DNA from: Sulfuricaulis limicola
Lineage (GTDB): Bacteria > Pseudomonadota > Gammaproteobacteria > Acidiferrobacterales > Sulfurifustaceae
DNA length: 64,000 bases
Assembly: GCF_002355735.1 (NCBI RefSeq)
Contig: NZ_AP014879.1
Span: 2,387,501 to 2,451,500, forward strand
Direction: 5' to 3'
The notes beneath the pieces are model-generated. The model had not been told where the DNA came from. It made no database searches and saw only the letters and a list, made by a program, of their open reading frames with translations. The translations under genes were made by a program, and so were the position numbers. Shown in pieces: positions 8,483 through 18,064 of this stretch. The first letter of the stretch is position 1. Every line of letters begins with the position of its first letter.

Positions 8483-8911
8483 TTAGATTTCCAGAACCTT
8501 GGGGTTCTGTGCCGTATGCCGGTGATTCGCGCCGCGGTAGACCTTGAGCTTGCGGAACATCTGCCGGCCGAGGGGGTTCTTCGGGAGCATGCCGCGCACG
8601 GCGGTTTCGATGACGTCACCCGGGGCCTTTTTCATCATGTCCTGGAAGCTCGTGGCCTTCAGACCACTCTGGTAACCGGAATAGCGATGATAAATTTTGT
8701 CGCGACTTTTCTTGCCCGTCACCTGCAGTTTGTCGGCATTGATGACGATGATGTAGTCGCCGGTATCGACGTGCGGGGTATATTCGGCCTTGTGCTTGCC
8801 GCGCAGACGCCGCGCGATTTCGGTCGCGACGCGCCCGAGCACCTTGCCGGTGGCATCAATCACATACCAGTCGCGCTTGACGCTTTCCTGTTTTGCGGAA
8901 AATGTTTTCAT
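8483..8911 (-). CDS. rplM: 50S ribosomal protein L13 (uL13)
   Basis: Early-assembling large-subunit protein. The 142-aa sequence has the family features [19 protein letters not shown] near the N-terminus and [19 protein letters not shown] toward the C-terminus. It is the first gene of the rplM-rpsI operon. The 177-base gap upstream, to the candidate small RNA terminator, should hold its promoter; a TAATAT at about 8994-8999 on the minus strand could be its -10. Confidence 0.98.
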   Translation of the reverse strand: MKTFSAKQESVKRDWYVIDATGKVLGRVATEIARRLRGKHKAEYTPHVDTGDYIIVINADKLQVTGKKSRDKIYHRYSGYQSGLKATSFQDMMKKAPGDVIETAVRGMLPKNPLGRQMFRKLKVYRGANHRHTAQNPKVLEI

Positions 8912-9088
8912 GAAAATTCTTCGGGTAATTCAATTGCTTGAAGGCTTCGCGCCATGCACTTGCGGTGCGGGACAGCCGCCGGAAAGCCGCGCATATTACA
9001 AAAGACGCGCATGAGTTACAAGGAAAAATCATCAATCCGGCTTCTGGCGGTCGAGAACCGCCTGAAGCCGATACGCCGGAAAACGGGC

Positions 9089-9118
9089 AAAAAAAAGGCG
9101 TGGCTGGGGAGCCACGCC
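9089..9118 (-). terminator. Intrinsic terminator of the candidate small RNA
   Basis: A perfect 9-bp stem GGCGUGGCU/AGCCACGCC with loop CCCC, followed by eight U residues on the minus strand. There is no U-run on the plus strand, which fixes the direction of transcription. Confidence 0.9.
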
Positions 9119-9246
9119 CGAACCACCACTAGGAGGATGGAGGAGCCATTACCCGGCGCCTGAGCGCCGTAAAGAAATCTTTCAACTACCTGTGTTCAGA
9201 TTAGCAAACTTCGGGCCAATCGCCAGAAAGCCTGCTCAAATAGAAT
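9089..9246 (-). ncRNA. Candidate small RNA with anti-Shine-Dalgarno motifs
   Basis: A predicted transcript of about 158 bases in the gap between the ferredoxin and rplM genes. It has its own near-consensus promoter at 9253-9280 and ends in an intrinsic terminator at 9089-9118 with a CCCC loop and eight U residues. Inside, a short CGGCGC-UCAG-GCGCCG hairpin precedes an exposed stretch GGCUCCUCCAUCCUCCUAG. That stretch contains CCUCCU, the same core as the 16S anti-Shine-Dalgarno. A CCAU/GUGG stem could present CCUCCUA as a seven-base loop. C-rich loops of this kind are known from Xanthomonas sX13 and the so-called cuckoo RNAs, which block ribosome binding sites. The function here is inference. 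A six-codon frame (MAPPSS) inside is too short and lacks a ribosome site. Confidence 0.7.
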
Positions 9247-9252
9247 ATAATA

Positions 9253-9280
9253 ATTATCTAATATTTCTACCTATTGTCAA
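9253..9280 (-). promoter_or_regulatory. Strong sigma70 promoter of the candidate small RNA
   Basis: On the minus strand a perfect TTGACA (9280-9275) is followed after 16 bases by GATAAT (9258-9253), or after 17 by ATAATT. The region is strikingly AT-rich compared with the surroundings. A start near 9246 would place the terminator about 158 bases downstream. No coding gene begins downstream before that terminator. Confidence 0.75.
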
Positions 9281-9516
9281 TATGATCTGAAAAAAATCTT
9301 TTACAAACCCCTAATATAATTCAACTAATTGATTTTAATAGTAAAACTTATAACTTCCAGCTCTGCTCTTGCCTGATCCTGCTGCCTGATTTCTTGAGCA
9401 GTTGTGACCCGGCATTTCGGATTTGGTTCAGTGCGGGCAATGCGTCAGCACATAGCACCAGGCCATCTGCGTCACCCGGTGACGCCTGGAACCCACCTCG
9501 AAGGCAACGACCGGGG
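9281..9516. other. Intergenic region downstream of the ferredoxin gene
   Basis: Bases 9281-9360 continue the AT-rich block upstream of the small RNA promoter and may include UP-type A/T tracts or regulator sites. Bases 9360-9516 return to normal composition and lie at the 3' end of the ferredoxin gene. I see no reading frame, tRNA or clear terminator here. Confidence 0.5.
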
Positions 9517-9831
9517 TTATTCCTTCAGTTTGAGGCGCTCAACCGCCTGACCCTGCCGCAGGTGCCGGTCGATGATCTCGTCGATGTCCACCTGATCCAC
9601 GTAGGTGTACCAGGTGCCTTCGGGGTAAACCGCGATGACCGGCCCTTCCTCGCAACGGTCCATGCAGCCCGCCTGGTTGATGCGTACGCCGCCCTTGCCA
9701 TCCATGCCCAGCGACTTGATGCGGGCCTTGGCGTAGTCGCGCATCTCCTGCGCCGGGTGGTTGGCGCAGCAGGCGCTGCCGTCCTCGCGCTTGTTCACGC
9801 AGAAAAAAACATGATAACGATAATAAGACAT
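9517..9831 (-). CDS. Thioredoxin-like [2Fe-2S] ferredoxin
   Basis: Small cytoplasmic electron carrier of the thioredoxin-fold ferredoxin type. From ATG 9831 it is 104 aa. The cluster ligands fit C11 and C21 or C22, then C56 and C60 in AGCMDRCEEGP. The C-terminal part VYPEGTWYTYVDQVDIDEII is typical of stand-alone members. An upstream in-frame start at 9891 would add 20 non-conserved residues. It is divergent from the GlcF-like gene; a redox partnership is possible but not shown. Confidence 0.85.
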   Translation of the reverse strand: MSYYRYHVFFCVNKREDGSACCANHPAQEMRDYAKARIKSLGMDGKGGVRINQAGCMDRCEEGPVIAVYPEGTWYTYVDQVDIDEIIDRHLRQGQAVERLKLKE

Positions 9832-9949
9832 GGGCCTGGAAAGTTGCCAGAATCGGGTCACAGACGCTAACGTAGCGGAATTATAGGTCATCGGCCCGTC
9901 TTGGGCATATTTTACCTGTACCTGTCACACTGCTTCCTGACCGCCCGAC

Positions 9950-11200
9950 TTGAACCCTGACTTACATATCAAGCGCGAGGCCGCTAAATGCGTGGCCTGC
10001 GGGTTGTGCCTGCCACATTGCCCAACCTACAACCTGCTGCACGATGAAGCCGAGTCGCCGCGCGGCCGGCTGTCGTTGATGCTGGCGTTGGCGAAAAACG
10101 ACCTGCCCTTGAGCGCCAAACTCGAGTCCCATCTCGCGCGCTGCCTGGGTTGCCGCGCCTGCGAGAAGGTCTGCCCTTCCTATGTCGGTTACGGACAAGC
10201 GCTCGACGCCGCGCGCGCGCTGATCGCGTCGCGCCGTTCCGCAAACGCCAAACCGGCGAACCGATCCGTCGCATTGATTCAATGGCTGGTGGAAAAACCG
10301 GCGCGGATGCGCGTGCTGGGAAAATTGCTGCGGCTGTACCAGGCGACGGGGCTGCAGTGGCTGCTGCGGAAAAGTCATGTGCTCAGGCTTGTCGGGCTGA
10401 GCGGGCTCGATGCCGCGGTTCCGAAACTTCAGACCCAAAGAACTTTCGCAGAAACCTGTCCGACAAAAAACAGGCCGAAGGGCCGCATCGCGCTCTTTAC
10501 CGGCTGTCAGGCGAGCCTGACGGACCAGCAGGTGCTGGCGGCCTCGATCCGGCTGCTCAACCGGCTGGGATACGAAACGCATATACCGCCGGAGCAGGGT
10601 TGTTGTGGCGCCCTCCATCTGCATGACGGTCAGACCGCGAAAGCCGCCCAACTCATGCGGCGGAATATCGCGGCGTTCGCCAACGGTGACGACGCGATCG
10701 TATCCGTCGCCAGCAGTTGCGCCGCCACGCTTTGCGAATACGGAAAATATCCGGAAGGCGACGAGTCCGCTGGAAAATTTTCCGGCCGCATCCGGGACAT
10801 CAATCAATTCCTGGCTGACGCGGTCTGGCCGGAGAATACCGCTTTCCACCCGCTGCCCGGGCGAATTGCCGTACATGATCCATGCACCATGACCAATGTA
10901 TTGCGACAGGAAGACAAGATTTATGCCCTGCTCGGGAAAATTCCCGGCGCTGAAATCATCCCGTTGCCGGAAAACAGAATCTGTTGCGGCGCGGCGGGAA
11001 CATATCACCTGACCCAGGCGCCGATAGCCGAACAACTGCGCACGCCGAAAATCGATCATCTCAAGCGCCTCGCCCCGGATATCCTGGTGACCTCGAATCC
11101 GGGCTGCGCCAGCTTTCTGGCGGCCGGCATGCGCGAGGCCGGGCTGGCCATCGAGGTCATGCATCCGGTGACGCTTCTCGAAAAACAGCTCAAGACTTGA
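9950..11200 (+). CDS. glcF: Iron-sulfur (CCG-domain) subunit related to glycolate oxidase GlcF
   Basis: Electron-transfer subunit that carries electrons from a flavin dehydrogenase toward quinones. It has two [4Fe-4S] motifs, C14-C17-C20-C24 and C65-C68-C71-C75, then two CCG domains (QGCCGALHLHDG and ICCGAAGTYHL). At 416 aa it matches GlcF. The start is TTG 9950, since no ATG or GTG with a better ribosome site precedes the first cluster. The glcD and glcE genes are not in the window, so the partner is unknown and it could serve another 2-hydroxyacid dehydrogenase. Confidence 0.85.
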   Translation: MNPDLHIKREAAKCVACGLCLPHCPTYNLLHDEAESPRGRLSLMLALAKNDLPLSAKLESHLARCLGCRACEKVCPSYVGYGQALDAARALIASRRSANAKPANRSVALIQWLVEKPARMRVLGKLLRLYQATGLQWLLRKSHVLRLVGLSGLDAAVPKLQTQRTFAETCPTKNRPKGRIALFTGCQASLTDQQVLAASIRLLNRLGYETHIPPEQGCCGALHLHDGQTAKAAQLMRRNIAAFANGDDAIVSVASSCAATLCEYGKYPEGDESAGKFSGRIRDINQFLADAVWPENTAFHPLPGRIAVHDPCTMTNVLRQEDKIYALLGKIPGAEIIPLPENRICCGAAGTYHLTQAPIAEQLRTPKIDHLKRLAPDILVTSNPGCASFLAAGMREAGLAIEVMHPVTLLEKQLKT

Positions 11201-11231
11201 AGCTTCAGGCTCTAAGTTTGATACTCATGCC

Positions 11232-11876
11232 ATGACAAACCGCACATTTACCGCCCTTGACCGCCTGATGGAACAGCTGGATCAGGCGCTGCACACCGTG
11301 TTCGGGCCGGCGCCCAATCCCGGGCGCGCCAGTCCCGCGGCCGGCAAGGCCGATGCCGAACTGTCGGCCGCGGAGCGTGAATTGGCGGGCCGGCTCATGC
11401 GCATCAACCATACCGGCGAAATCTGCGCGCAGGCCCTGTACCAGGGACAGGCCGCGACGGCGCGGCTGCCGGAGGTGCGCGGAAAAATGGAACAGGCGGC
11501 GCAGGAGGAGAACGACCATCTGGCCTGGACCGAGGAACGCATCCGCGAGCTCGGCGGCCACACCAGCTATCTCAATCCACTCTGGTACACGGGTTCATTC
11601 GCCATCGGTGCCTTGGCGGGCATCATCGGTGACAAGTGGAGTCTTGGCTTTGTCGCCGAAACCGAACGGCAGGTGGTGCGGCATCTCGAGGGTCATCTGC
11701 AACGACTCCCCGTGGAAGACAACAAAAGCCGGGCCATCCTGGAACAGATGCACGACGACGAGGGCCGTCACGCCACGGTGGCCATAGAATCCGGCGGCGC
11801 TGAACTGCCGGAACCCATCCGCCAGGCCATGCGTTGCTCGTCGAAAATCATGACGCACACGGCGTACTGGATTTAA
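11232..11876 (+). CDS. coq7: Demethoxyubiquinone hydroxylase Coq7
   Basis: Di-iron monooxygenase that hydroxylates the demethoxyubiquinone ring, a late step of ubiquinone synthesis, at the inner membrane. The repeated carboxylate/histidine ligand pattern is visible: NHTGEICAQALYQGQ, EENDHLAWTEERI, ETERQVVRHLEGH and DDEGRHATVA. The 214-aa length is normal. It follows the GlcF-like gene by 31 bases in the same direction and ends four bases before the convergent VOC gene. Confidence 0.94.
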   Translation: MTNRTFTALDRLMEQLDQALHTVFGPAPNPGRASPAAGKADAELSAAERELAGRLMRINHTGEICAQALYQGQAATARLPEVRGKMEQAAQEENDHLAWTEERIRELGGHTSYLNPLWYTGSFAIGALAGIIGDKWSLGFVAETERQVVRHLEGHLQRLPVEDNKSRAILEQMHDDEGRHATVAIESGGAELPEPIRQAMRCSSKIMTHTAYWI

Positions 11877-11880
11877 GAAA

Positions 11881-12312
11881 TTACTTTTTTGCCAGCGGCG
11901 GGTGATAAATCATCTGCACCGTATTACCCGCCGGGTCCTGACAATAGAAACTGCGCGCGCCGTCGCGATGGGTTCTGGGTTCTTTCAGAATCTTCACGCC
12001 CTTCGACCTGAGAAATTCAAACCAGGAATCCACCTCTCCGATTTCATTGATGATGAAACCGATGTGATCGAGCCGCTGCGGCGCGCCGGGGTCGATGGCG
12101 GACGCAGCACGATGCAGCGCCAGATTGTCGCTGCCGCCGGTGAGATACACGTTGTCGGCGTCCGGCCGCCATTCCACCCGCATGCCGAGCAGGTCCGCGT
12201 AAAACCGCTCGCAGGCTTCGAGCTCCTTCACGTTCAGCGCCACGTGGCGCAATCCGGCGGTGGCGGGCGGACGCATCAGCTTCTGTCCCTTGAGCGTTGT
12301 GGGCTCATTCAC
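11881..12312 (-). CDS. VOC-fold (glyoxalase/dioxygenase superfamily) protein
   Basis: A single vicinal-oxygen-chelate domain protein of 143 aa. It opens with LRHVALNVKELEACERFYADLLGMR, has LDHIGFIINEIGEVDSWFEFL in the second half, and ends FYCQDPAGNTVQMIYHPP. His and Glu/Gln positions suit a metal-binding lyase or dioxygenase, but the substrate cannot be named. The GTG start at 12312 overlaps the osmC stop by eight bases; ATG 12276 is an alternative. It is the last gene of the trp transcription unit. Confidence 0.8.
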   Translation of the reverse strand: MNEPTTLKGQKLMRPPATAGLRHVALNVKELEACERFYADLLGMRVEWRPDADNVYLTGGSDNLALHRAASAIDPGAPQRLDHIGFIINEIGEVDSWFEFLRSKGVKILKEPRTHRDGARSFYCQDPAGNTVQMIYHPPLAKK

Positions 12313-12724
12313 TCTCGATCAGCTCGAAATCATGCGTGATCCTGGCGGTCTTGCCAAGCATGATCGAGGCGGAGCAATACTTGGTGGCCGACAGTTCGAT
12401 GGCGTGCTGGACCTTTTTTTCGTCCAGATTCTTGCCGGTGACGACAAAATGGATGTGAATGTTGGTGAACACCTTGGGGTCGGTCTCGGCCCGCCTGGCC
12501 TCGATCTCGGCGACGCAATCCGTGATCTCCTGCCGCGACTTGCGCAGGATGTGCACCACGTCGTAGGCCGTGCAACCGCCCATGCCGATCAGCACCAGTT
12601 CCATGGGCCGTGAGCCCTTGTTCTGGCCGCCGGATTCCGGCGCGCCGTCCATGACCACCGTGTGTCCGCTGTCGGCCCGGCCTTCAAAGCTGACGCCGCC
12701 GGTCCATTTGACGTTTGCCTTCAT
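12305..12724 (-). CDS. OsmC family (YhfA-like) thiol peroxidase-fold protein
   Basis: Small cytoplasmic OsmC-fold protein that generally reduces organic hydroperoxides. The first conserved cysteine is in [16 protein letters not shown] and the second in [12 protein letters not shown], the two-Cys layout of the family. At 139 aa it is full length. The ATG overlaps the trpC stop as ATGA, so it is translationally linked to the trp genes although its role is unrelated. Confidence 0.88.
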   Translation of the reverse strand: MKANVKWTGGVSFEGRADSGHTVVMDGAPESGGQNKGSRPMELVLIGMGGCTAYDVVHILRKSRQEITDCVAEIEARRAETDPKVFTNIHIHFVVTGKNLDEKKVQHAIELSATKYCSASIMLGKTARITHDFELIESE

Positions 12725-13544
12725 GATTTCCTCGCCTGTCGCTGTGTCGACACCTCAAACAATTCCTGAAGTTTCAGGCCAGGATCATCGGCCTTCATGA
12801 AGGCCTCCCCTACCAGAAAGACATTCACTCCGCGACCGCGCATCTGCGCGACGTCGCAGGGCGCATGAATGCCGCTTTCCGTGACCACGATGCGGTCGCC
12901 CGGAATCCCGCCCAGCAGGTCGAGCGTGGTCGTCAGCGTCGTACGGAACGTGCGCAAATCACGGTTGTTGATGCCGATCAGCGGTGTGGGCAGTGCCAGC
13001 GCACGATCGAGTTCCTGCGCATCATGCACTTCCACCAGCGCGTCCATGCCGAGTTCCGTGGCAAGCGCCGCCAGTTCGCGCAGGCGCGCGTCGTCCAGCG
13101 CGGCCACGATGAGCAAAATGGCGTCGGCGCCAATGACGCGCGCCTCATAAACCTGGTACGCCTCTACGGTGAAATCCTTGCGCAGTACCGGCAACGCGCA
13201 GGCGGTACGGGCCTGTTTCAGGTATTCATCGCTGCCCTGGAAAAAATCCGCGTCGGTCAATACCGACAGGCAGGTGGCGCCGTGGCGCTCGTAACTTTTG
13301 GCAATTTCTGCCGGCCGAAAATCCGCCCGCAACAACCCTTTGCTGGGGCTGGCCTTCTTGATCTCGGCGATTACCGCGGGTTGCCCGGTGGCGAGGCGGT
13401 GGCGGATTGCCTGCAGAAAACCCCGCGGCGCGGGCGCATCGGCCAAGCGATTTTTCAGTTCCGCCAGCGGCGCGCGGCGCGCGCGCTCGGCCACCTCTTC
13501 GGCCTTGCGCGCCAGGATTTTTTGCAGAATGTCCGGCGGGGCGT

Positions 13545-13548
<4 letters not shown>
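12721..13548 (-). CDS. trpC: Indole-3-glycerol phosphate synthase
   Basis: Closes the indole ring in tryptophan synthesis (CdRP to indole-3-glycerol phosphate). It is the single-function form of 275 aa, not fused to TrpF. Family motifs include [48 protein letters not shown] and VTESGIH. Start and stop overlap trpD and osmC by ATGA junctions. Confidence 0.97.
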
Positions 13549-14570
<1,022 letters not shown>

Positions 14571-14630
14571 GGGTTGTCTCAAAGATGAAAACGGCAAAGG
14601 CGCGATTCTGTCGCCGAACCGCGATGACGG

Positions 14631-15863
14631 TCAAGACAAAGCGGTTGCCGGCTCATGGGCGTTGAACCGTTGCCGCCAGTAAAACCACATCCCGACGCCC
14701 GCCAGGTTGAGCGCCAGCATGCCGCCCGCCAGAAATTCCACGCGGTGCGACAGCAGCGGCGCCAGCAGGCCGGCCACCAGGGCGTTGAAACCCGCCTGGC
14801 TGAAGCCCTGGAGCGCCGACGCCAGACCCCGGTGCGAAGGGAACACATCGAGCGCCAGCAGACTCAGGTTGGGCATGGCCAGCGACATGCCGGTGGCATA
14901 CAGCATGACCGGGACGATGATGGTGTAGGCCGTGTGCGCCAGCCACGCCGCCAGGCCCAGATTCACACCGGCGGCGGCGAGCATCAGCCCGAAACCCGCG
15001 CCGACCGCCTGGACGTGCGAGAAACGTCCGGCCACCCTGCCGGAAATAAAGGCCCCCAGCATCAAACCGGCCACCAGCGGCACGAACAGGCGCCCGAAAT
15101 CATCCGCGCCGTAATGCAGGTGGCGGTACATCACGTCCGGTGCACCGGCGATGTACAGAAAAAAACCGCCAAAATTGAGCGCGATCACGGCGATCAATAC
15201 CATGAAGCGGCCGGTGGCCAGCGCCCGCCAATAGGCCGCGGCGATGGCGCGCGGATGTCCCGACTGTCTTCCCACCGGCGGCAAAGTCTCGGGCAGAAAC
15301 AGTGCCGCCCACAACCAGACGACCAGACCCAGCAACACCAGAAACCAGAACACCGAGCGCCAGCCGAAGGCGTCGTGCAGCCAGCCGCCGATAATGGGGG
15401 CGACTGCGGGAGCGACGGCGAAAATCAGCATGACCTGCGACATGACGCGCTGCGCCGCGGGCCCGGCAAAGGCATCGCGGATGATGGCGCGGCCGACCAC
15501 CAGCGCGCCGCTGGCAGACAAGCCCTGGCCGATGCGCATCAGCAGCAACCAATGAATGTTGGTGGCCAGCGCGCATCCGACGGAGGTAGCGACATAAACC
15601 ACCACCGACACCAGTACCACGTTCTTGCGCCCGAAGGCGTCCGAGATCGGGCCGTACACCAGCATCATCACGGCAAACGCCAGCAGATACAGACTCAGCG
15701 TTTGCTGCATGGCTACCGGCGAGGCAGAAAACTCCTGCGCAATATCCGGAAACGACGGCAGATAGGTATCGATGCTGAACGGCGCCAGCATGGCGAACAG
15801 CGCCACGGTGAAGGTCAGCCGCAGTCCGAAATGGCGATGGGAATGGTGCGCCGGGTCGTGCAT
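14631..15863 (-). CDS. Bcr/CflA-family multidrug efflux MFS transporter
   Basis: Twelve-helix proton-driven exporter of the DHA1 Bcr/CflA group, placed in the inner membrane. The N-terminus LRLTFTVALFAMLAPFSIDTYLPSFPDIAQ and the loop GPISDAFGRKNVVL are characteristic, and GQGLSASGALVVGRAIIRD is the family segment in helix 4. It has 410 aa and all twelve hydrophobic segments. It sits between trpG and trpD in the same direction with short gaps, so it may be co-expressed with tryptophan synthesis; the substrate is unknown. Confidence 0.9.
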   Translation of the reverse strand: MHDPAHHSHRHFGLRLTFTVALFAMLAPFSIDTYLPSFPDIAQEFSASPVAMQQTLSLYLLAFAVMMLVYGPISDAFGRKNVVLVSVVVYVATSVGCALATNIHWLLLMRIGQGLSASGALVVGRAIIRDAFAGPAAQRVMSQVMLIFAVAPAVAPIIGGWLHDAFGWRSVFWFLVLLGLVVWLWAALFLPETLPPVGRQSGHPRAIAAAYWRALATGRFMVLIAVIALNFGGFFLYIAGAPDVMYRHLHYGADDFGRLFVPLVAGLMLGAFISGRVAGRFSHVQAVGAGFGLMLAAAGVNLGLAAWLAHTAYTIIVPVMLYATGMSLAMPNLSLLALDVFPSHRGLASALQGFSQAGFNALVAGLLAPLLSHRVEFLAGGMLALNLAGVGMWFYWRQRFNAHEPATALS

Positions 15864-15873
15864 CGCAACCGGC

Positions 15874-16452
15874 TCAGGCCGCGCGCCGGTGGCTCTTCAG
15901 GAAATTCGCCAGCAGTTCATGACCGTGCTGCGTGAGGATAGACTCCGGATGGAACTGCACGCCCTCAACCGGCAGGGTCTTGTGCCGCACGCCCATGATC
16001 TCGCCGTCGTCGGTCCAGGCGGTGATCTCCAGGACATCCGGCAGGCTCGCGCGCTCGATGACGAGCGAATGGTAACGCGTTGCCTCGAACGGATTGGGCA
16101 GGCCCGTGAACACGCCCACGTCCTCGTGGTGGATCATCGAGGTCTTGCCGTGCATCAATTGTTTCGCGCGCACGATCCTGCCGCCGTAGGCCTGGCCGAT
16201 GCTCTGGTGTCCGAGGCACACGCCCAGAATCGGAAACCGGCCGCCCAGTTTCTGTATCGTTTCCACCGACACACCGGCTTCGTTCGGCGTGCACGGCCCG
16301 GGCGAGATGACGATGTGATCCGGTTTCAGCTTCTCGATCTCCGGCACCGTGATCTGGTCATTACGGTGCACCCGCACGTCCTCGCCCAGCTCGCCCAGAT
16401 ACTGCACCAGGTTATAGGTGAAAGAATCGTAGTTATCGATCATCAGCAGCAT
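15874..16452 (-). CDS. trpG: Anthranilate synthase component II (glutamine amidotransferase)
   Basis: Supplies ammonia from glutamine to TrpE, and in many bacteria also to PabB. Start ATG 16452 gives [19 protein letters not shown] and 192 aa. The catalytic triad region shows the nucleophile in [11 protein letters not shown] and the His-Glu pair in [10 protein letters not shown]. It follows the trpE stop at 16455 directly. A second amidotransferase for folate synthesis is not visible here, so it may be bifunctional. Confidence 0.96.
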   Translation of the reverse strand: MLLMIDNYDSFTYNLVQYLGELGEDVRVHRNDQITVPEIEKLKPDHIVISPGPCTPNEAGVSVETIQKLGGRFPILGVCLGHQSIGQAYGGRIVRAKQLMHGKTSMIHHEDVGVFTGLPNPFEATRYHSLVIERASLPDVLEITAWTDDGEIMGVRHKTLPVEGVQFHPESILTQHGHELLANFLKSHRRAA

Positions 16453-16454
16453 GA

Positions 16455-17951
16455 CTAAGCTCCTTGCCGGCCGTTGAGGCCGGCTGACGCCATGGCCACG
16501 GCGCGGAAGATGGCGCGCGCCTTGTTCATGGTCTCGTTCCATTCGTTGCGCGGCACGGAGTCGGCGACGATGCCGGCGCCGGCCTGGATGTACAGCTTTT
16601 TGTCCCGGATCACCGCGGTGCGGATGGCGATGGCGGTGTCCATGTTGCCGTTCCAGCCGATGTAGCCGACCGCGCCGGAATAAACCCCGCGGCGCGTGGG
16701 CTCCAGCTCCTCGATGATTTCCATGGCGCGCACCTTGGGCGCGCCGCTCACGGTGCCGGCCGGAAAAGTGGCGCGCAACACGTCGATGGCGTCCAGGCCA
16801 GGCTTCAGTTCGGCCGTGACGTTGGAAACGATATGCATGACGTGCGAGTAACGCTCGATGACCATCTGGTCCGAGACCTGCACGCTCCCCACCCTGGCCA
16901 CCCGCCCGACGTCGTTGCGTCCCAGGTCCACCAGCATGATGTGTTCGGCGCGTTCCTTGGGATCGGCCAGCAGTTCCTTTTCCAGCGCCTGATCTTCGGC
17001 CTCCGTCGCGCCGCGTGGGCGCGTGCCGGCGATCGGGCGCACGGTGACCAGCCCGTCTTCCAGGCGCACCAGGATCTCCGGCGAGGAACCGACGATATGG
17101 AAATTTTTCAGATCCATGAAATACATGTACGGCGAGGGATTGAGCGTGCGCAACGCGCGGTAGAGGTCGAGCGGCGCGGCGGAAAAGGGAATCGCCAGGC
17201 GCTGCGACAACACCACCTGCATGATGTCGCCGGCACGGATGTATTCGAGCGAACGTTCGACGGCCTTCTCGAATCCCTGCTGCGTGAAACCCGAAATGAA
17301 ATCGGCTTCCGCCACGGCCTTGTTATTATCCGGCGCCATGGCCCGGGGAATGGACTGGCTCAACCCGGCCACCAGCTCGTCCAGACGCGTGTTGGCCTTG
17401 GCGTAGGCATCGGCCATGGCCGGATTCACATGGATCACGACATACAGCCGCCCTTGCAGATTGTCGAACACCACCACTTCATCCGAAACCATGAGCAGGA
17501 TGTCCGGCGCGCCGATGGCGTCGGGCTTGGCCATCCGACCCAGGCGCGGTTCCACATAACGAATGGTTTCGTAGCCGAAGTAACCGACGAGTCCGCCGGT
17601 GAAGCGCGGCAGCCCATGGATTTCGGGAACGGTATATTGCGCCCGGAACCGGCGCACGGTTTCGAGCGGGTCGGTGACGGTCTCGCGCTGGATGGTCTTG
17701 CCGTCTTTTTCGACGGTCACCTCGTTGCCGGATACGCGCAACAAGGTGCGCGCGGGAAGTCCGATGATGGAGTAACGGCCCCATTTCTCGCCGCCCTGAA
17801 CCGATTCGAACAGATACGAATACGGCCCGCGCGCGAGCTTGAGGTAAATGCTGAGCGGGGTGTCGAGGTCGGCGAGGACCTCGCGCATCAGGGGGATGCG
17901 GTTGAAACCCTGGGCGGCGTAGTTATCGAATTCTTTTTTGCTTAACGACAT
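16455..17951 (-). CDS. trpE: Anthranilate synthase component I
   Basis: Converts chorismate plus ammonia to anthranilate, the first committed step of tryptophan synthesis. The 498-aa protein has the N-terminal Trp-feedback motif [11 protein letters not shown], which suggests allosteric inhibition. The chorismate-binding core includes [25 protein letters not shown] and [21 protein letters not shown] Trp-rich leader peptide lies 29 bases upstream, so its expression is probably attenuated by tryptophan supply. Confidence 0.97.
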   Translation of the reverse strand: MSLSKKEFDNYAAQGFNRIPLMREVLADLDTPLSIYLKLARGPYSYLFESVQGGEKWGRYSIIGLPARTLLRVSGNEVTVEKDGKTIQRETVTDPLETVRRFRAQYTVPEIHGLPRFTGGLVGYFGYETIRYVEPRLGRMAKPDAIGAPDILLMVSDEVVVFDNLQGRLYVVIHVNPAMADAYAKANTRLDELVAGLSQSIPRAMAPDNNKAVAEADFISGFTQQGFEKAVERSLEYIRAGDIMQVVLSQRLAIPFSAAPLDLYRALRTLNPSPYMYFMDLKNFHIVGSSPEILVRLEDGLVTVRPIAGTRPRGATEAEDQALEKELLADPKERAEHIMLVDLGRNDVGRVARVGSVQVSDQMVIERYSHVMHIVSNVTAELKPGLDAIDVLRATFPAGTVSGAPKVRAMEIIEELEPTRRGVYSGAVGYIGWNGNMDTAIAIRTAVIRDKKLYIQAGAGIVADSVPRNEWNETMNKARAIFRAVAMASAGLNGRQGA

Positions 17952-17955
17952 GAAT

Positions 17956-18060
17956 CACCATGAGATCACCAGTTAAACGGTCAGACGGCAACACGAGCAG
18001 CGGCCCAGGGCCGCCACCAGCGCAGATCCGACCATTTACGTGTTCCGTGTCTCATGGGTG
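17956..18060 (-). promoter_or_regulatory. trp leader with complementary arms around trpL
   Basis: The start region of trpL (CACCCAUGAGA, 18060-18050) is complementary, with one bulge, to UCUCAUGGUG (17965-17956), which includes the trpE ribosome site. An inner arm GGUCGGA pairs with UCUGACC, enclosing a GCGGCCC/GGCCGC hairpin that contains part of the Trp codon run. No U-run follows, so control by translation or RNA structure looks more likely than a classic attenuator terminator. The pairing is seen in the sequence; the mechanism is inferred. Confidence 0.5.
17981..18055 (-). CDS. trpL: trp operon leader peptide
   Basis: A 24-codon reading frame between gph and trpE, ATG 18055 to TGA 17981. 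Four of its codons are Trp, at positions 8, 13, 14 and 17, in the segment WSDLRWWRPW. That density in the one gap directly upstream of trpE is the hallmark of a tryptophan attenuation leader. It begins ten bases after the gph stop and ends 29 bases before trpE. No good ribosome site is visible upstream, so translation may depend on coupling to gph. Confidence 0.75.
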   Translation of the reverse strand: MRHGTRKWSDLRWWRPWAAARVAV

Positions 18061-18064
18061 TCGA

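Noticed and set aside
9121-9180. GGA-rich plus-strand reading of the small RNA region as a CsrA-titrating RNA
   Set aside because: The promoter and the terminator U-run both point to minus-strand transcription, where the motifs read CCUCC, not GGA.
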